DNA of 60,000 nucleotides, taken from assembly GCA_903813345.2 (NCBI GenBank), contig CAIIXF020000010.1, positions 12,407,181 to 12,467,180 of the forward strand, written 5' to 3'. This document shows, piece after piece, positions 13,501 to 26,100 of this stretch (position 1 is the first letter of the stretch; every line of letters starts with the position of its first letter). This stretch comes from Owenia fusiformis. Its lineage: Eukaryota; Annelida; Polychaeta; Sabellida; Oweniidae. The position numbers and the translations under genes are program-made. Below the pieces are notes generated by a model. The model made no database searches, was not told where the DNA came from, and saw only the letters and a program-made list of their open reading frames with translations.

Positions 13501-16500
13501 TCTGGTTGCTATTGATATGATATGCTCCCCAATGAAAACTTCTGGTTGCTATTGATATGATATGCTCCCCAATGAAAACTTCCGCTTGCTATTGATATGA
13601 TATGCTCCCCAATGAAAACTTCCGCTTGCTATTGATATGATATGCTCCCCAATGAAAACTTCTGGTTGCTATTGATATGATATGCTCCCCAATGAAAACT
13701 TCTGGTTGCTATTGATTTGATATGCTCCCCAATGAAAACTTCTGGTTGCTATTGATTTGATATGCTCCCCAATGAAAACTTCTGGTTGCTATTGATATGA
13801 TATGCTCCCCAATGAAAACTTATGGTTGCTATTGATTTGATATGCTCCCCAATGAAAACTTCTGGTTGCTATTGATTTGATATGCTCCCAAATGAAAACT
13901 TCTGGTTGCTTTTGATATGATATGCTCACCAATGAAAACTTCTGGTTGCTATTGATATGATATGCTCCCCAATGAAAACTTCTGGTTGCTATTGATTTGA
14001 TATACACCCCAATGAAAACTTCTGGTTGCTATTGATATGATATGCTCCCCAATGAAAACTTCTGGTTGCTTTTGATATGATATGCTCCCCAATGAAAACT
14101 TCTGGTTGCTTTTGATATGATATGCTCCCCAATGAAAACTTCTGGTTGCTATTGATATGATATGCTCCCCAATGAAAACTTCTGCTTGCTATTGATATGA
14201 TATGCTCCCCAATGAAAACTTCTGGTTGCTATTGATATGATATGCTCCCCAATGAAAACTTCCGCTTGCTATTGATATGATATGCTCCCCAATGAAAACT
14301 TCCGCTTGCTATTGATATGATATGCTCCCCAATGAAAACTTATGGTTGCTATTGATATGATATGCTCCCCAATGAAAACTTCTGGTTGCTATTGATTTGA
14401 TATGCTCCCCAATGAAAACTTCTGGTTGCTATTGATTTGATATGCTCCCCAATGAAAACTTCTGGTTGCTTTTGATATGATATGCTCCCCAATGAAAACT
14501 TCTGGTTGCTATTGATATGATATGCTCCCCAATGAAAACTTCTTGTTGCTATTGATATGATATGCTCCCTAATGAAAACTTCCGCTTGCTATTGATATGA
14601 TATGCTCCCCAATGAAAACTTATGGTTGCTATTGATATGATATGCTCCCCAATGAAAACTTATGGTTGCTATTGATTTGATATGCTCCCCAATGAAAACT
14701 TCTGGTTGCTATTGATTTGATATGCTCCCCAATGAAAACTTCTGTTGCTATTGATATGATATGCTCACCAATGAAAACTTCTGGTTGCTATTGATATGAT
14801 ATGCCCCCAATGAAAACTTCTGGTTGCTATTGATATGATATGCTCCCCAATGAAAACTTCTGGTTGCTATTGATATGATATGCTCCCCAATGAAAACTTA
14901 TGGTTGCTATTGATATGATATGCTCCCCAATGAAAACTTATGGTTGCTATTGATATGATATGCTCCCCAATGAAAACTTCTGGTTGCTATTGATATGATA
15001 TGCTCCCCAATGAAAACTTATGGTTGCTATTGATATGATATGCTCCCCAATGAAAACTTATTGTTGCTATTGATATGATATGCTCCCCAATGAAAACTTC
15101 TGGTTGCTATTGATATGATATGCTCCCCAATGAAAACTTCTGGTTGCTATTGATATGATATGCTACCCAATGAAAACTTCTGGTTGCTATTGATATGATA
15201 TGCTCACCAATGAAATCTTCTGGTTGCTATTGATATGATATGCTCCCCAATGAAAACTTCTGGTTGCTATTGATTTGATATGCTCCCCAATGAAAACTTC
15301 TGGTTGCTATTGATATGATATGCTCCCCAATGAAAACTTATGGTTGCTTCTGATTTGATATGCTCCCCAATGAAAACTTCTGGTTGCTATTGATTTGATA
15401 TGCTCCCCAATGAAAACTTCCGCTTGCTATTGATATGATATGCTCACCAATGAAAACTTCTGGTTGCTATTGATATGATATGCTCCCCAATGAAAACTTC
15501 TGGTTGCTATTGATTTGATATGCTCCCCAATGAAAACTTCTGGTTGCTATTGATATGATATGCTCCCCAATGAAAACTTCTGGTTGCTATTGATATGATA
15601 TGCTCCCCAATGAAAACTTATGGTTGCTATTGATATGATATGCTCCCCAATGAAAACTTATGGTTGCTATTGATATGATATGCTCCCCAATGAAAACTTC
15701 TGGTTGCTATTGATATGATATGCTACCCAATGAAAACTTCTGGTTGCTATTGATATGATATGCTCACCAATGAAATCTTCTGGTTGCTATTGATATGATA
15801 TGCTCCCCAATGAAAACTTCTGGTTGCTATTGATTTGATATGCTCCCCAATGAAAACTTCTGGTTGCTATTGATATGATATGCTCCCCAATGAAAACTTA
15901 TGGTTGCTTCTGATTTGATATGCTCCCCAATGAAAACTTCTGGTTGCTATTGATTTGATATGCTCCCCAATGAAAACTTCCGCTTGCTATTGATATGATA
16001 TGCTCACCAATGAAAACTTCTGGTTGCTATTGATATGATATGCTCCCCAATGAAAACTTCTGGTTGCTATTGATTTGATATGCTCCCCAATGAAAACTTC
16101 TGGTTGCTATTGATATGATATGCTCCCCAATGAAAACTTCTGGTTGCTATTGATATGATATGCTCCCCAATGAAAACTTCTGGTTGCTATTGATATGATA
16201 TGCTCCCCAATGAAAACTTCTGGTTGCTATTGATATAATATGCTCCCCAATGAAAACTTATGGTTGCTATTGATATGATATGCTCCCCAATGAAAGCTTC
16301 TGGTTGCTATTGATATGATATGCACCCCAATGAAAACTTCTGGTTGCTATTGATTTGATATGCTCCCCAATGAAAACTTCCGCTTGCTATTGATATGATA
16401 TGCTCACCAATGAAAACTTCTGGTTGCTATTGATATGATATGCTCCCCAATGAAAACTTCTGGTTGCTATTGATTTGATATGCTCCCCAATGAAAACTTC

Positions 16501-17444
16501 TGGTTGCTATTGATATGATATGCTCCCCAATGAAAACTTCTGGTTGCTATTGATATGATATGCTCCCCAATGAAAACTTCTGGTTGCTATTGATATGATA
16601 TGCTCCCCAATGAAAACTTCTGGTTGCTATTGATATAATATGCTCCCCAATGAAAACTTCTGGTTGCTATTGATATGATATGCTCCCCAATGAAAACTTC
16701 TGGTTGCTTTTGATATAATATGCTCCCCAATGAAAACTTATGGTTGCCGTACTCATTAAGGAACTGTAGTCTTTATAAGTACTATTCTCCTAACTATAGA
16801 TATAGAGTATTTCAAACTCATATGTATTCCTTAGATTGCTAGCAAGCCTCTCAAAACGCATCTTTTCGATGAGGTTGAGTCGTTCGACAAACTTGAAGGA
16901 ATTGTGAGGACACTTACAGGATCAGTTTGTGCGGGTAAGTTCCAAAAATGGACCATTTGTTTTACGTATCATATATTTTACATACCACGTGTCACTTTAC
17001 AAAAACACAAAATGAACTTGATTAATATTATACACTGTATTAAATGATAATTGTGATAATTAGTATTACCTACAACCACAAATTAGAATATATAAAACGA
17101 ATGGTATTACACAAATAGTGACTGCCACTGAGGGAAATATTGCAAAATACTTACTTACTTAACACCTGTTATCCCAGCCAGCAGGGAAGATGAAAGGTAC
17201 TAATGACTGGTCACATGACCTAACTGGCAATTAGTACATTTCATCTTCCCTGTTACCATGCAGGGATTTAGGACTTTCCAGGGAATTAGTTCATCTATTT
17301 CATATCATGTGACCATGAATAAGCCAATGGGCATCTAGAATACATATGGGGTATTTAAAAATGTCACAGCTGCCATATTGTACAATATACTTATTTATTT
17401 TTTTTTTTACGACAGTTGCACAAAGTTTCAACAGACCAGAATAA
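7579..17444 (+). CDS. Secreted protein with two VWA domains (gene A)
   Basis: Exons 7579-7648, 8151-8267, 8947-9248, 10696-10867, 11439-11614, 12051-12383, 16835-16934 and 17416-17444 all have GT-AG borders and matching phases, giving 432 aa. Residues 1-20 are a signal peptide ending ...VPAYGQ. VWA1 begins at CMDLVFALDTSCS with metal-site residues D34, S36, S38, followed by CRTHTF (Thr) and FTDG (Asp). VWA2 begins at about C227 with D238, S240, S242, then TRTD and ATDG. Both metal-binding sites look intact. Each domain is bracketed by cysteines, as in matrilin-type proteins. The protein ends shortly after VWA2, with no other domain. Expected role: secreted adhesion or matrix protein binding ligands through divalent metal. 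The intron after 12383 holds a 4 kb minisatellite. A paralogue lies 5.7 kb downstream. Domain calls are firm, the ligand is unknown, and the tiny last exon is supported by phase and paralogy. Confidence 0.88.
12764..16747. repeat. 40-bp minisatellite, about 100 copies, in intron of VWA gene A
   Basis: The unit, about GATATGATATGCTCCCCAAT followed by GAAAACTTCTGGTTGCTATT, is repeated for nearly 4 kb with few indels (one shortened unit near 13030, small deletions near 14745 and 14800). Variant positions recur: ATGG/CTGG/CCGC before TTGCT, and TGATATGA versus TGATTTGA. A 14-unit (560-bp) higher-order repeat is visible: 15161-15619 matches 15721-16179 base for base by eye, and part recurs near 16340-16530. 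Since 40 is not a multiple of three, the antisense open frames in it are incidental. Confidence 0.98.
17182..17253. repeat. Short hairpin with near-perfect arms
   Basis: CAGGGAAGATGAAAGGTACT at the left matches in reverse complement the right arm ending TTTCATCTTCCCTG. The arms are about 23 bp and the loop about 25 bp. It lies in the last intron of VWA gene A and is probably a MITE remnant. Confidence 0.6.
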
Positions 17445-18379
17445 ACGGCAATGGGCAATGGCGCTACACATTATGAAATATCCACAAAGAGGGATGCATA
17501 CAGTAGGGCCTGACTGCAGCGATAACAATCACATGATAAACAGTGGACTGTGGCTAGCATAGCATATATGTTATTTGTTTACTTTCCAAGGCATTAATAT
17601 AAATGATCCTTCATAATTTGCACCTAAGAGCTTCTTGAGTATAGATTATAGAGGACTTGTTCTTGTCATTTCAAACAGAATTATGTCTTGTTTACATGTA
17701 TGTTCGTATGGTGCTTCTAATGTCGTTTACCGTTTATCTTACAATGCTTTCTGGTCTTTGATGTCATTTTATGGAGAAAAAAACTGAGCCTGCCGCTTGA
17801 ATGATATAAAATGCTTCAAAAACAGAAACCTGAGTTTTCCCTTCGTCATGTGTGTATGTTTAATGTTGCATAATTTACATGGAAATAAATTTGAAGTCAA
17901 ATTCTGAAAATCTGTTACGCTTCTGTATGACTCTGAATATTGTTGTATGAAATAAAAATGTGGGAACATAAATTTATTGAGTTATTGTTGTAATATATGG
18001 TTTTGAGTTTGCTAGTAGGAAGATGAGTTCGAACACAAATAGTGAAAAAAACTAATCGAGTCAATTTTAATCTATCAGACTATGAGTCACTCGGCTAGCA
18101 TGACCATTTTTGCCCATCAACGTGTAAGAATGAACATACACTCCTCTCTTGAAGTCTGTCAACTAAAAGTAACACAATTGAATGTACGCGTTGAATTTTA
18201 AGTAATTAAAAAAGGAACTCCATATTGTACTCGATTATATGGCACACAGATTTATAAATTGTAACTTTGCGCACATCCTTCGTGGGATTTTACAAGAAAT
18301 ACTTATGGTATAGCTTTTAATAAACGAACAATTTTAAAAAGCCATTGGATAAGAAAGGGGTTATGATTATGTCATATTT
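17445..18379. other. 3' flank of VWA gene A and intergenic DNA
   Basis: Includes the 3' UTR of the first VWA gene. No further exon or RNA gene was seen. Confidence 0.4.
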
Positions 18380-19008
18380 GTTACGCGGTAAACACGATAC
18401 AAAAATATGTCATATTCCGCAACGAATATGGCATATTCACTTGCGGTGTATGACAGATTCACCTGCGGAATATGGCATACACACTAAAATGAGAACGTGA
18501 TACGGAAGTACCCTATTGTCAATTGCATCGATTGAACGAACAAATAAAACTTAATAAATTATTATAATGATTACTGAATCAACAGTACTGTGTATCGAAT
18601 ATATTAACTTAGCAGAAGTATCAGTCACCAATTTCACGTAATAAACTTACTCAATCAATCCAGGATTCATATATTAGTACTCGATGCACTAACTATATTG
18701 GTAATCCAGCGTAGTTTTACATTTAGAGTCGATTCTCGCAACCAATCAAATCAAGGCTTTCTGTATCACGTTTTCAACTGCAGTATATGTCATATTCACC
18801 TGCGGTATATGGCATATTCCGCAAGTGAGTATGACATATTCCGCAGGGGAGTATCGGGTATTCAAGGAAATCAATGTATCGCATATTCATTGCGGAATAT
18901 CGCATACTCACCTGCGGAATATGCCATATACCGCAGGTGAGTATGGCATATTCACCCGTATCACAAATACCGCGCGCAACCATGAATGTATGCCATATAC
19001 CGCGTAAC
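18380..19008. mobile_element. 629-bp inverted-repeat element with clustered CATATTC-CTGCGG motif
   Basis: The ends are inverted copies of GTTACGCGGTA. Inside both ends a motif of about 20 bp (GGCATATTCACCTGCGG and variants) is repeated many times in alternating orientation: about three copies at 18410-18475 and ten or more at 18780-19005. The middle (18515-18770) is unique. The inner flanks are also inverted (AACGTGATAC versus GTATCACGTT). I see no clear target-site duplication and no transposase, so it is a non-autonomous element of unknown class. Confidence 0.65.
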
Positions 19009-22000
19009 AATATTGATGCCTTAGTGAGCAATCCACAAACAAGTTAGAAATGGATGTATCAAAATAAAAATCTTAGACAAAACTTTAAAATGTTACTCGC
19101 AAAAGTATTGCAATGTAATTTTTTTAAATAAACTCAAAGGCATTGAATAAATAGAGTGCTAAGAAAATGTGAAGACGATACAATTAAGTTTCAATTCTAT
19201 TTATTTCACTCATTTTAGATACAATGTTTGTAGATTTCACATAGCATGCTTTGCTTAATCCATTGAGAAGAAATGTCTTCTAAATTCAAAAAAATATTGA
19301 GGCTTATTTGATTCACATATACTAAAAGACATAATTATATAAACTTAATTTGTTTTCCTAATATGCACCCATAATACTGAAAACAAACTTGGGGACAAGT
19401 TGTCTTTGGTACCAGTTGCCTTGGGTACGAGTTGACTAGGAAGCTTTAAATACAATTTTTCACAATTTTTCGAACAAAAGTCCGTCAAAAACAACTTTTT
19501 GAAATTAAAAAAAATAAGTTTCAAATATCACATTTTGATAACATTGAGTAAGACTACAATCAGTCAGGGTTGTTTAAACTCCATATGGGGCCGTTGAAGA
19601 ATAACTTTCGCCAACACATTCATTTAGTGTTGAATCAATTAGGAAAATTGGCCAACAATATTGCTTTATTTTGAAAAGTTGGTATATTTAGAAAACGAGA
19701 AAGAAAAAATAATTTTTCAGAAAATGGTTTTCAATCTGAATGAAATCAGCGTATCCTCGAGACATCACATTTTCATACATACATATCTATGCAAAGTGTG
19801 TCCGATTCCAGCAATACTGAACACAGTATTTCATATAAAATGCGCATTATATAACCAATAACCGCAACCAAGGTCATTTGTTGAATGGTTGTCAAGGTGA
19901 CAACTTGACTTTACGGGTTGAACTTGACGCTTTGCCAACTTGGTCCTTGCAAGAATATAAAATATGTTCTTTTAGTGTCTTTGTACCTTTGGTGTGATTT
20001 CGTAGAAAATATTTGATGTGTGAGATGACCAACCCTTTTCTTCGAGTCATCAAAAGTAATATTTATCGATTAAACTATATTGTTTTAACTTTGCACGGGG
20101 CCTTTAAATGCAGAAATCCTCAGTATGTTCGCCCATATCTACAAATGAAAGCACATATTTAGCAATATTATATTAGCAAGTTTATCCTTTGAGATTTTGT
20201 ATGTAATGATAAAGCCAGTTATTTTTTGATATTATGGATATCCCGATGTTTTCCTAAAATGTTTCATCAGAGGCCAATTTGCCATAGTTCATTGCCTATA
20301 CACTAAATGCAAGTAAAAAATCTTGATATACATTATCAAATATTCAAAATTCAGTCAAATTGATATCATATTTGAAATCTGCATGTAAAATTACAACTCA
20401 ACATGTGGTTTTAATAAGTATTTATTAACTTGATTGAAAAATTATTATTCTTTAAAAATGCAACTTCTAGGTCGAACGGTGAGCCCACATTACCTAGTGT
20501 TATAGCTATTTTACAGTTATGGGTACCGAATCCAACGCCGAAGTCGAACGCCATACACCGCTTGTCAAATATCCAATACTCAGTTAGTTCCTCATTTTCA
20601 TGGAAAATGTTTGCATCGTTCATATACAAACCCAAAAATGGGCAACTCAAAACTGAGGTTAGCCCAATTGTTACGAAAGGCAACGCTCACGATGACGCTG
20701 CAATTAACAATCTTACTAAAATTAACAAAACATCATATATCTAACTGCGTTTCCTCAATTAAGTACCTCAATGTAAACGCTGCAAGATTAAAATAGTCTC
20801 GATAATCTCACATTTCATGTTGTTTGTAAACAAGAAAAATTAGTTAATTGATTTTCATTTTTAACAATAGAGTATTATTGCAGATTGTTTGACATGGATA
20901 TTATTAGAAACAATATTTGGCAGCAGAGTGTATTTTTATTTAGAGGATGATTCATTTATGAGTTCATGGGTTTACGGAAAAGACCGACCGACCGCTGACC
21001 ACCAACCAATCACTTTCCATAGTTGAGTAGGCTACTACTCATACTCACGTAGTCGGTGGTCGGCTTTCGGTCTTCTACATAAAGATGAACAGATACAAGA
21101 TTAGAGGAGGAAAAAACTGAAAACTAGGAAACCGATGACCAGAGTACCTTAACAAGGTCGTCATTAAATCACTTCAATTCACGGTGAAAAACTCACTTGA
21201 AAATGTCGTCGTGGTCTGTAATTTCATATTTTTAAGTGATGTCTCAGTTTGTAAAGAAGACCAATTTTATTCTGGTTAATCACTTTGGATCATGATGACA
21301 AAAGGCACGTAACATTAGTTTAATACATTCAGTATGAAAATAAAGAAAAATCACACTTAAGATTGTCGGTCTTTATCATGTCGTTATCTTTGTTGTATCT
21401 TAGAACAACCAAATTGTGTTATTGTGTTTTAATGTTGCATTTGGCCAATAGGTGGCAGCACGAGACAGACAGTTTCGAGACTATTGTACCAAGATGGAGA
21501 TTTCTAAATAGTGAAATATATTTGAGAGTAAAACCATATTTTATGTAGTTTATTAGATATACATGGACATAAGTTATTACAATCTTTTTGAAGATTAGTA
21601 CGTAATGTTTGATTTCTCAGTTGTCAACCTGGTAAGAACTACATAGACTATATAATATGACAAAAATAGCAGTTCAACTGGTCTGCTGAAATGGTTAGTC
21701 ACTTTTGGTCCTGACAATAGAACGCACGTAACCGTATTCGGTAATCAGTATGACAATAACAAATCATTTTTATTAGAAATAAGCCTGCGTAATTTTCATT
21801 AAAAATAGACTTACGCTGTATCTCAGTAAAAAATTAGGATAGACACCCGTAGAAACGATGGGTTGACAGGACACCAAGTTATTTGCTTTCCTTTCGTTTT
21901 AACCATTGTACTTGTAAATGAAAAAAAACAAATCGGGTAAAAACGTTGTATTCAAAATCGAAAAGAAAATAATTTAATCAAATAATCTTGATTTACGTTG

Positions 22001-22789
22001 AATATTCAAAATTCAGTCAAAGTGATGTCATATTTAAAATCTACATGTAAAAGTACATCTAGAAATATGATTTCGAAAATTTAATTCTTGAAATCTTTGT
22101 TCACTGTTGGCACTAAAATCGTTTGTTTATTTACTGGGGAATTCAAGGAAGTCGTCTAAAAGGTGTCACTATATTGCCACATTTAGATTGCATATCCATA
22201 TTGTCTTTGGGTGCGCTACTCTCCACATCATTCAATTTGGGACCAGAAAGCGAATCATAAGCAAACATATACAGTGTGTTGGGCTGAATTTACATGAATG
22301 GCGGTTGAATCAACTATTTAAGATGTAATACTCCAAACTGTTTTACCGAAATAGGTCTCAAATATCAGTCATAAAGTAAATTTCTTTGGAACGACCACAT
22401 TTTTAAAAAAAGTGACTCTTAATAACGTTTTTGTTCAAAATTGTTGCATTTTGCTGAAAAAATCAGTACAGGTGTCACTGCACGCATACGCATCATATGT
22501 CCATATGCATGTATTGTAATATATCGTACAGTCGTTTTGACTCCATTATTGTAGTTGGACAAATTAAATTTGGAAAAGAATTCAGAAAATGTTCACGTTT
22601 TGTCAACATATAGGAGATAATACTGATGCAATCGATCACACTCAATTACATACGGACAGATATTGTTTGGAAAGTACAATAGAGTTTGACGGCTAATTAG
22701 ACTCGAAAAAAGAATGACAAAAGATCAAGGGACAAGTTTGGGTAGAAAACAATTGAGTTCAATTTGAATTTATTCAGTAGGTCGCCTTG
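19009..22789. other. Intergenic, gene-free; dispersed repeat copies
   Basis: No exon of a recognised family. A sequence beginning TATTCAAAATTCAGTCAAA occurs at about 20338 and again at about 22005 with similar following sequence, showing two copies of a dispersed repeat. An imperfect inverted repeat (AAGACCGACCGACCGCTGAC and its partner) spans 20980-21074. The right end should contain the promoter of VWA gene B. Confidence 0.45.
20980..21074. repeat. Imperfect inverted repeat
   Basis: Arms of about 25 bp (AAGACCGACCGACCGCTGAC and GTCGGTGGTCGGCTTTCGGT) flank a 45-bp middle. Confidence 0.5.
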
Positions 22790-22837
22790 CTCGGTGTTAA
22801 AACACCAACAATTTCATTTGAAAAAAATTGACGAAAG
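22790..22837 (+). other. Probable non-coding 5' exon of VWA gene B (start approximate)
   Basis: The donor CGAAAG|GTAAGT follows 22837. The next acceptor (ACATTTCAG) directly precedes the ATG at 23132. The architecture is the same as in the upstream paralogue. The true transcription start is unknown. Confidence 0.5.
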
Positions 22838-23131
22838 GTAAGTACAATGTAGTTTAAATATACTTTTTACTTTTTTTCTTTTTCGTTGGTTGAACAGAAA
22901 GAGTCAATACAAATAATGAGGCCTTCTATAACAAAAAATTTACAATTGGCAATTAATAGAAGTATGCATGAAAAGAGAAAACAAAAATTACAAATTACAT
23001 TAACATGGTTTGAATCGTTAAAATGTCTGAACATCTAAATTATTTCATGATTGTGTTATAAGCTTTTTTAAGAATGCTCATCCTTACAATTAGGAATTAT
23101 TGTTTGAGGATTGCCAACATGTACATTTCAG

Positions 23132-26100
23132 ATGGAACGACTCATCGCCTTTATTTTACTGTGCGTTCTGCCATGTTACACAAAGGCACAGACAGGTAAA
23201 ATATAATTTAATAACGCATGTTAAGTTATAACCTACATACAATCATTTTTTAATAATCTGAAACCCTTTAACGTAATAAATATGAATGTTTCGAGACCAA
23301 GAAAACGTGATTCAAAATGAAGAAAAATATCTTCGCTGGGATTTGAACCCGCTCCGTCAGAGTAAAATGCAAGCATGCAAATCTTTACACCAAAATTGTA
23401 ATTATTTAAAGCGAAATGATTTTTTTTCAAATATATATATAATCTACGACTACACTACAATTATTAGAAAATAGTCAATAATCATACCAATAACATAATA
23501 TGCATATCTGAATGATTGTATTTTTTATTCAATTAATGATTTCTATTCAGTTTTCATTTTGAGAATCTGTTTCTTGATATCAACCTGAACATTTATTTCC
23601 AGTTTTATTTGCATGTGTAAAACTGTAAGTCAAACCTTACCATATACTTTATAGCTAAAAACGACCAAACGGTCACAAAAATATCGATAAAGGTTACATC
23701 TAGTTAGTTAATGCTTTTGGGTAACCTTTATCGATACTCTTCTTATTCATTTATCTTTTAATCACAGGCTGGTATCGAAAAATTTGTCCGCTGTGACGGA
23801 GCATGCTATTTTGCATAGAGACACTAAGAAACCCACACAATTTATTTTTTTACTCATATGTTTCGCTATACCAAAGAAAGTGTCTTACTCCATGCAATGG
23901 GTATATCATTTGCGGGTAAGTTTCTTACTCCATGCAATGGGTATATCATTTGCGGTGATGGATGGATTGTTTGAAGTCCAACAACGCTAAAAGTAAAAGC
24001 TATTGAAAATGGCGCCGGGGTATCATACTCCAAAATGTACCATTTTCTTTTATTTCTTTTTAATGGTACAATATAGTGACACGATAATATTTACATATGT
24101 TTTCAGCATAACTCTGAAGATATTAATGATATCTTGATGTATTGGGTATTTTTAATGTTTACATTTTTTGTCAGCTGTGACGGAGTAGTTTTAACTGTGA
24201 ACTACATTAAGAATTTAAGATTCAAATTATACCTTTTAAAATTACCCTTAGAAGAGAGAACGTCACAAATCACTTTCCTAAATTATGACAAGTAGCCTCT
24301 GGGAGATCTGGGGTAATGTAAATCTGAGATATAAAAACGACCACTCTTAGCATTTTTCGGAGGTTTGTACTGAAATCAACATGAATCAACATGGTAAACT
24401 CAACGTAATATTTCTAATACGTTTTCACCAAGACGTCTTGGAATGTCACGTGTAGTGTAAATAGGGCAAATATTAATTTATTCGAAATAGCGCACAGACA
24501 TCCTGCATTCTGACAAATGTATAACCTTTTAATACATAATATTACTGTATATAAGTTACCATAAAAAATGACCATGTCAGGTGATGGATCCACAGTAGGC
24601 ACAACGAAAGGCAAATACCCTATACTGAAATAAAGTTGACTATCATTTTCATGAGTTACCATGCATAACTTGGATTACAGTACAAACTGAGGAAAGAAGC
24701 TTAAAGGGTGATCGTATATCCATCTCAGAATTTGAATTGTGTACTTTTATTCCGTTTTATTTTTCAGAATACTTTACGAAAGAGATTTAACACGCTCCCT
24801 CCTCTAACGTGTAGTTATAAAGAGATGTATTATAAATCTAAATTCTTAACGTATTTCAGATTTGGAACTGCTCCGTCACAGCGGACAAAAAATTTAAACA
24901 TTATTTTTTAAAAAAAAGAAAGAAAAATACCCAATACATAAAGATCTCATTAATACCTTCAGAGTTATGCTGAAAACATATGTAAATATTATCGTGTCGC
25001 TATATTGTACCATTAAAAAGAAATAAAAGAAATGGTACATTTTGGAGTATGATACTCCGACGCCGTTTTCAATAGCTTTTACTCTTTGCGTTGTTGGACT
25101 TCAAACAGAAGTTAAAGTTACCCGCAAATTATATATTCATTGCATGGAGTCAGTAATTTTCTTTGATATAGCGAAACATATGAGTAAAAAATAAATTGTG
25201 TGGATTTCCTAGTGTTTCTATGCAAAATAGCACGCTCCGTCACAGTGGACAATTTTTTCGATACCAGCCTGTGTTAATTCATCGGATTGATATTTCCAGT
25301 CTCCTGCATGGACCTCCTGTTTGCCGTTGACACAAGCTGCTCGGTTACGCAGGATCAGTTAGACATAGTACGAGATACAATGTTTGAGATTGTTGACAGA
25401 ACGGAATTTAGAGTTTGTGAGTTTACAATTGTCACATCAGCAATGTTATTTTTGTACATTTCTTATATACGATCCATTATTAAAGCTTACACAGGTGTGA
25501 CGCACATTCATATTACTGTCGTATAGTTGAAAATACCCACCCCTCCAAAATGTTTAAGAACCATGACTTTACGTTAGATAGCATGTTTTCATAGCTTCTT
25601 TAGTAAGACTTGGTTCAAGGAAGAATTAATGGTGTTCCCAAACATTTCGAGTGGAGTGTAGGCCTGTATCAGATTTAGCATCTACGAATGCCAATCAGAT
25701 ATCCATCTGTAATATATGATTTTTTATCATTTTAGCTGGAAATAGGAATCTAGTGGCTGGGCTTACCTACAGCAAAGGCAGCCAACACGAATTCTTCTTT
25801 GACACATACGACAGCAAAGCAGACGTCCTAACAGCGATCAGAAACTTCAATATGACACCTGCTGGTTGCAGAACCCACACGTTCAATGCTCTGAAGGTCA
25901 TACAGGAGAACTATTACGACCTGATGATGCACGGCTCCAGAGCAGAGTTTAGAGACGTGATTGTTGTATTTACTGATGGTATGACATATCCCAATAGGAA
26001 ACAGAAGAAGACTAAAGAGTATGCGGCAATGTTGAAGGTGACGTAACGTGACGTGACGTAACGTAATAAAATGCGTCATGTGGCTATGAAATGTGTTTAT

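Noticed and set aside
13069-14007. Antisense open frames in the 40-bp repeat array
   Set aside because: They arise because three 40-bp units give a 40-codon periodic frame; there is no start context, splice signal or conservation.
20411-20744. Overlapping opposite-strand open frames near 20.4-20.7 kb
   Set aside because: No family resemblance and no splice or signal features; chance frames in intergenic DNA.
23763-25273. hAT or CACTA assignment of the CACAGGC element
   Set aside because: hAT elements normally make 8-bp and CACTA elements 2-3-bp duplications; both copies show exactly 5 bp.
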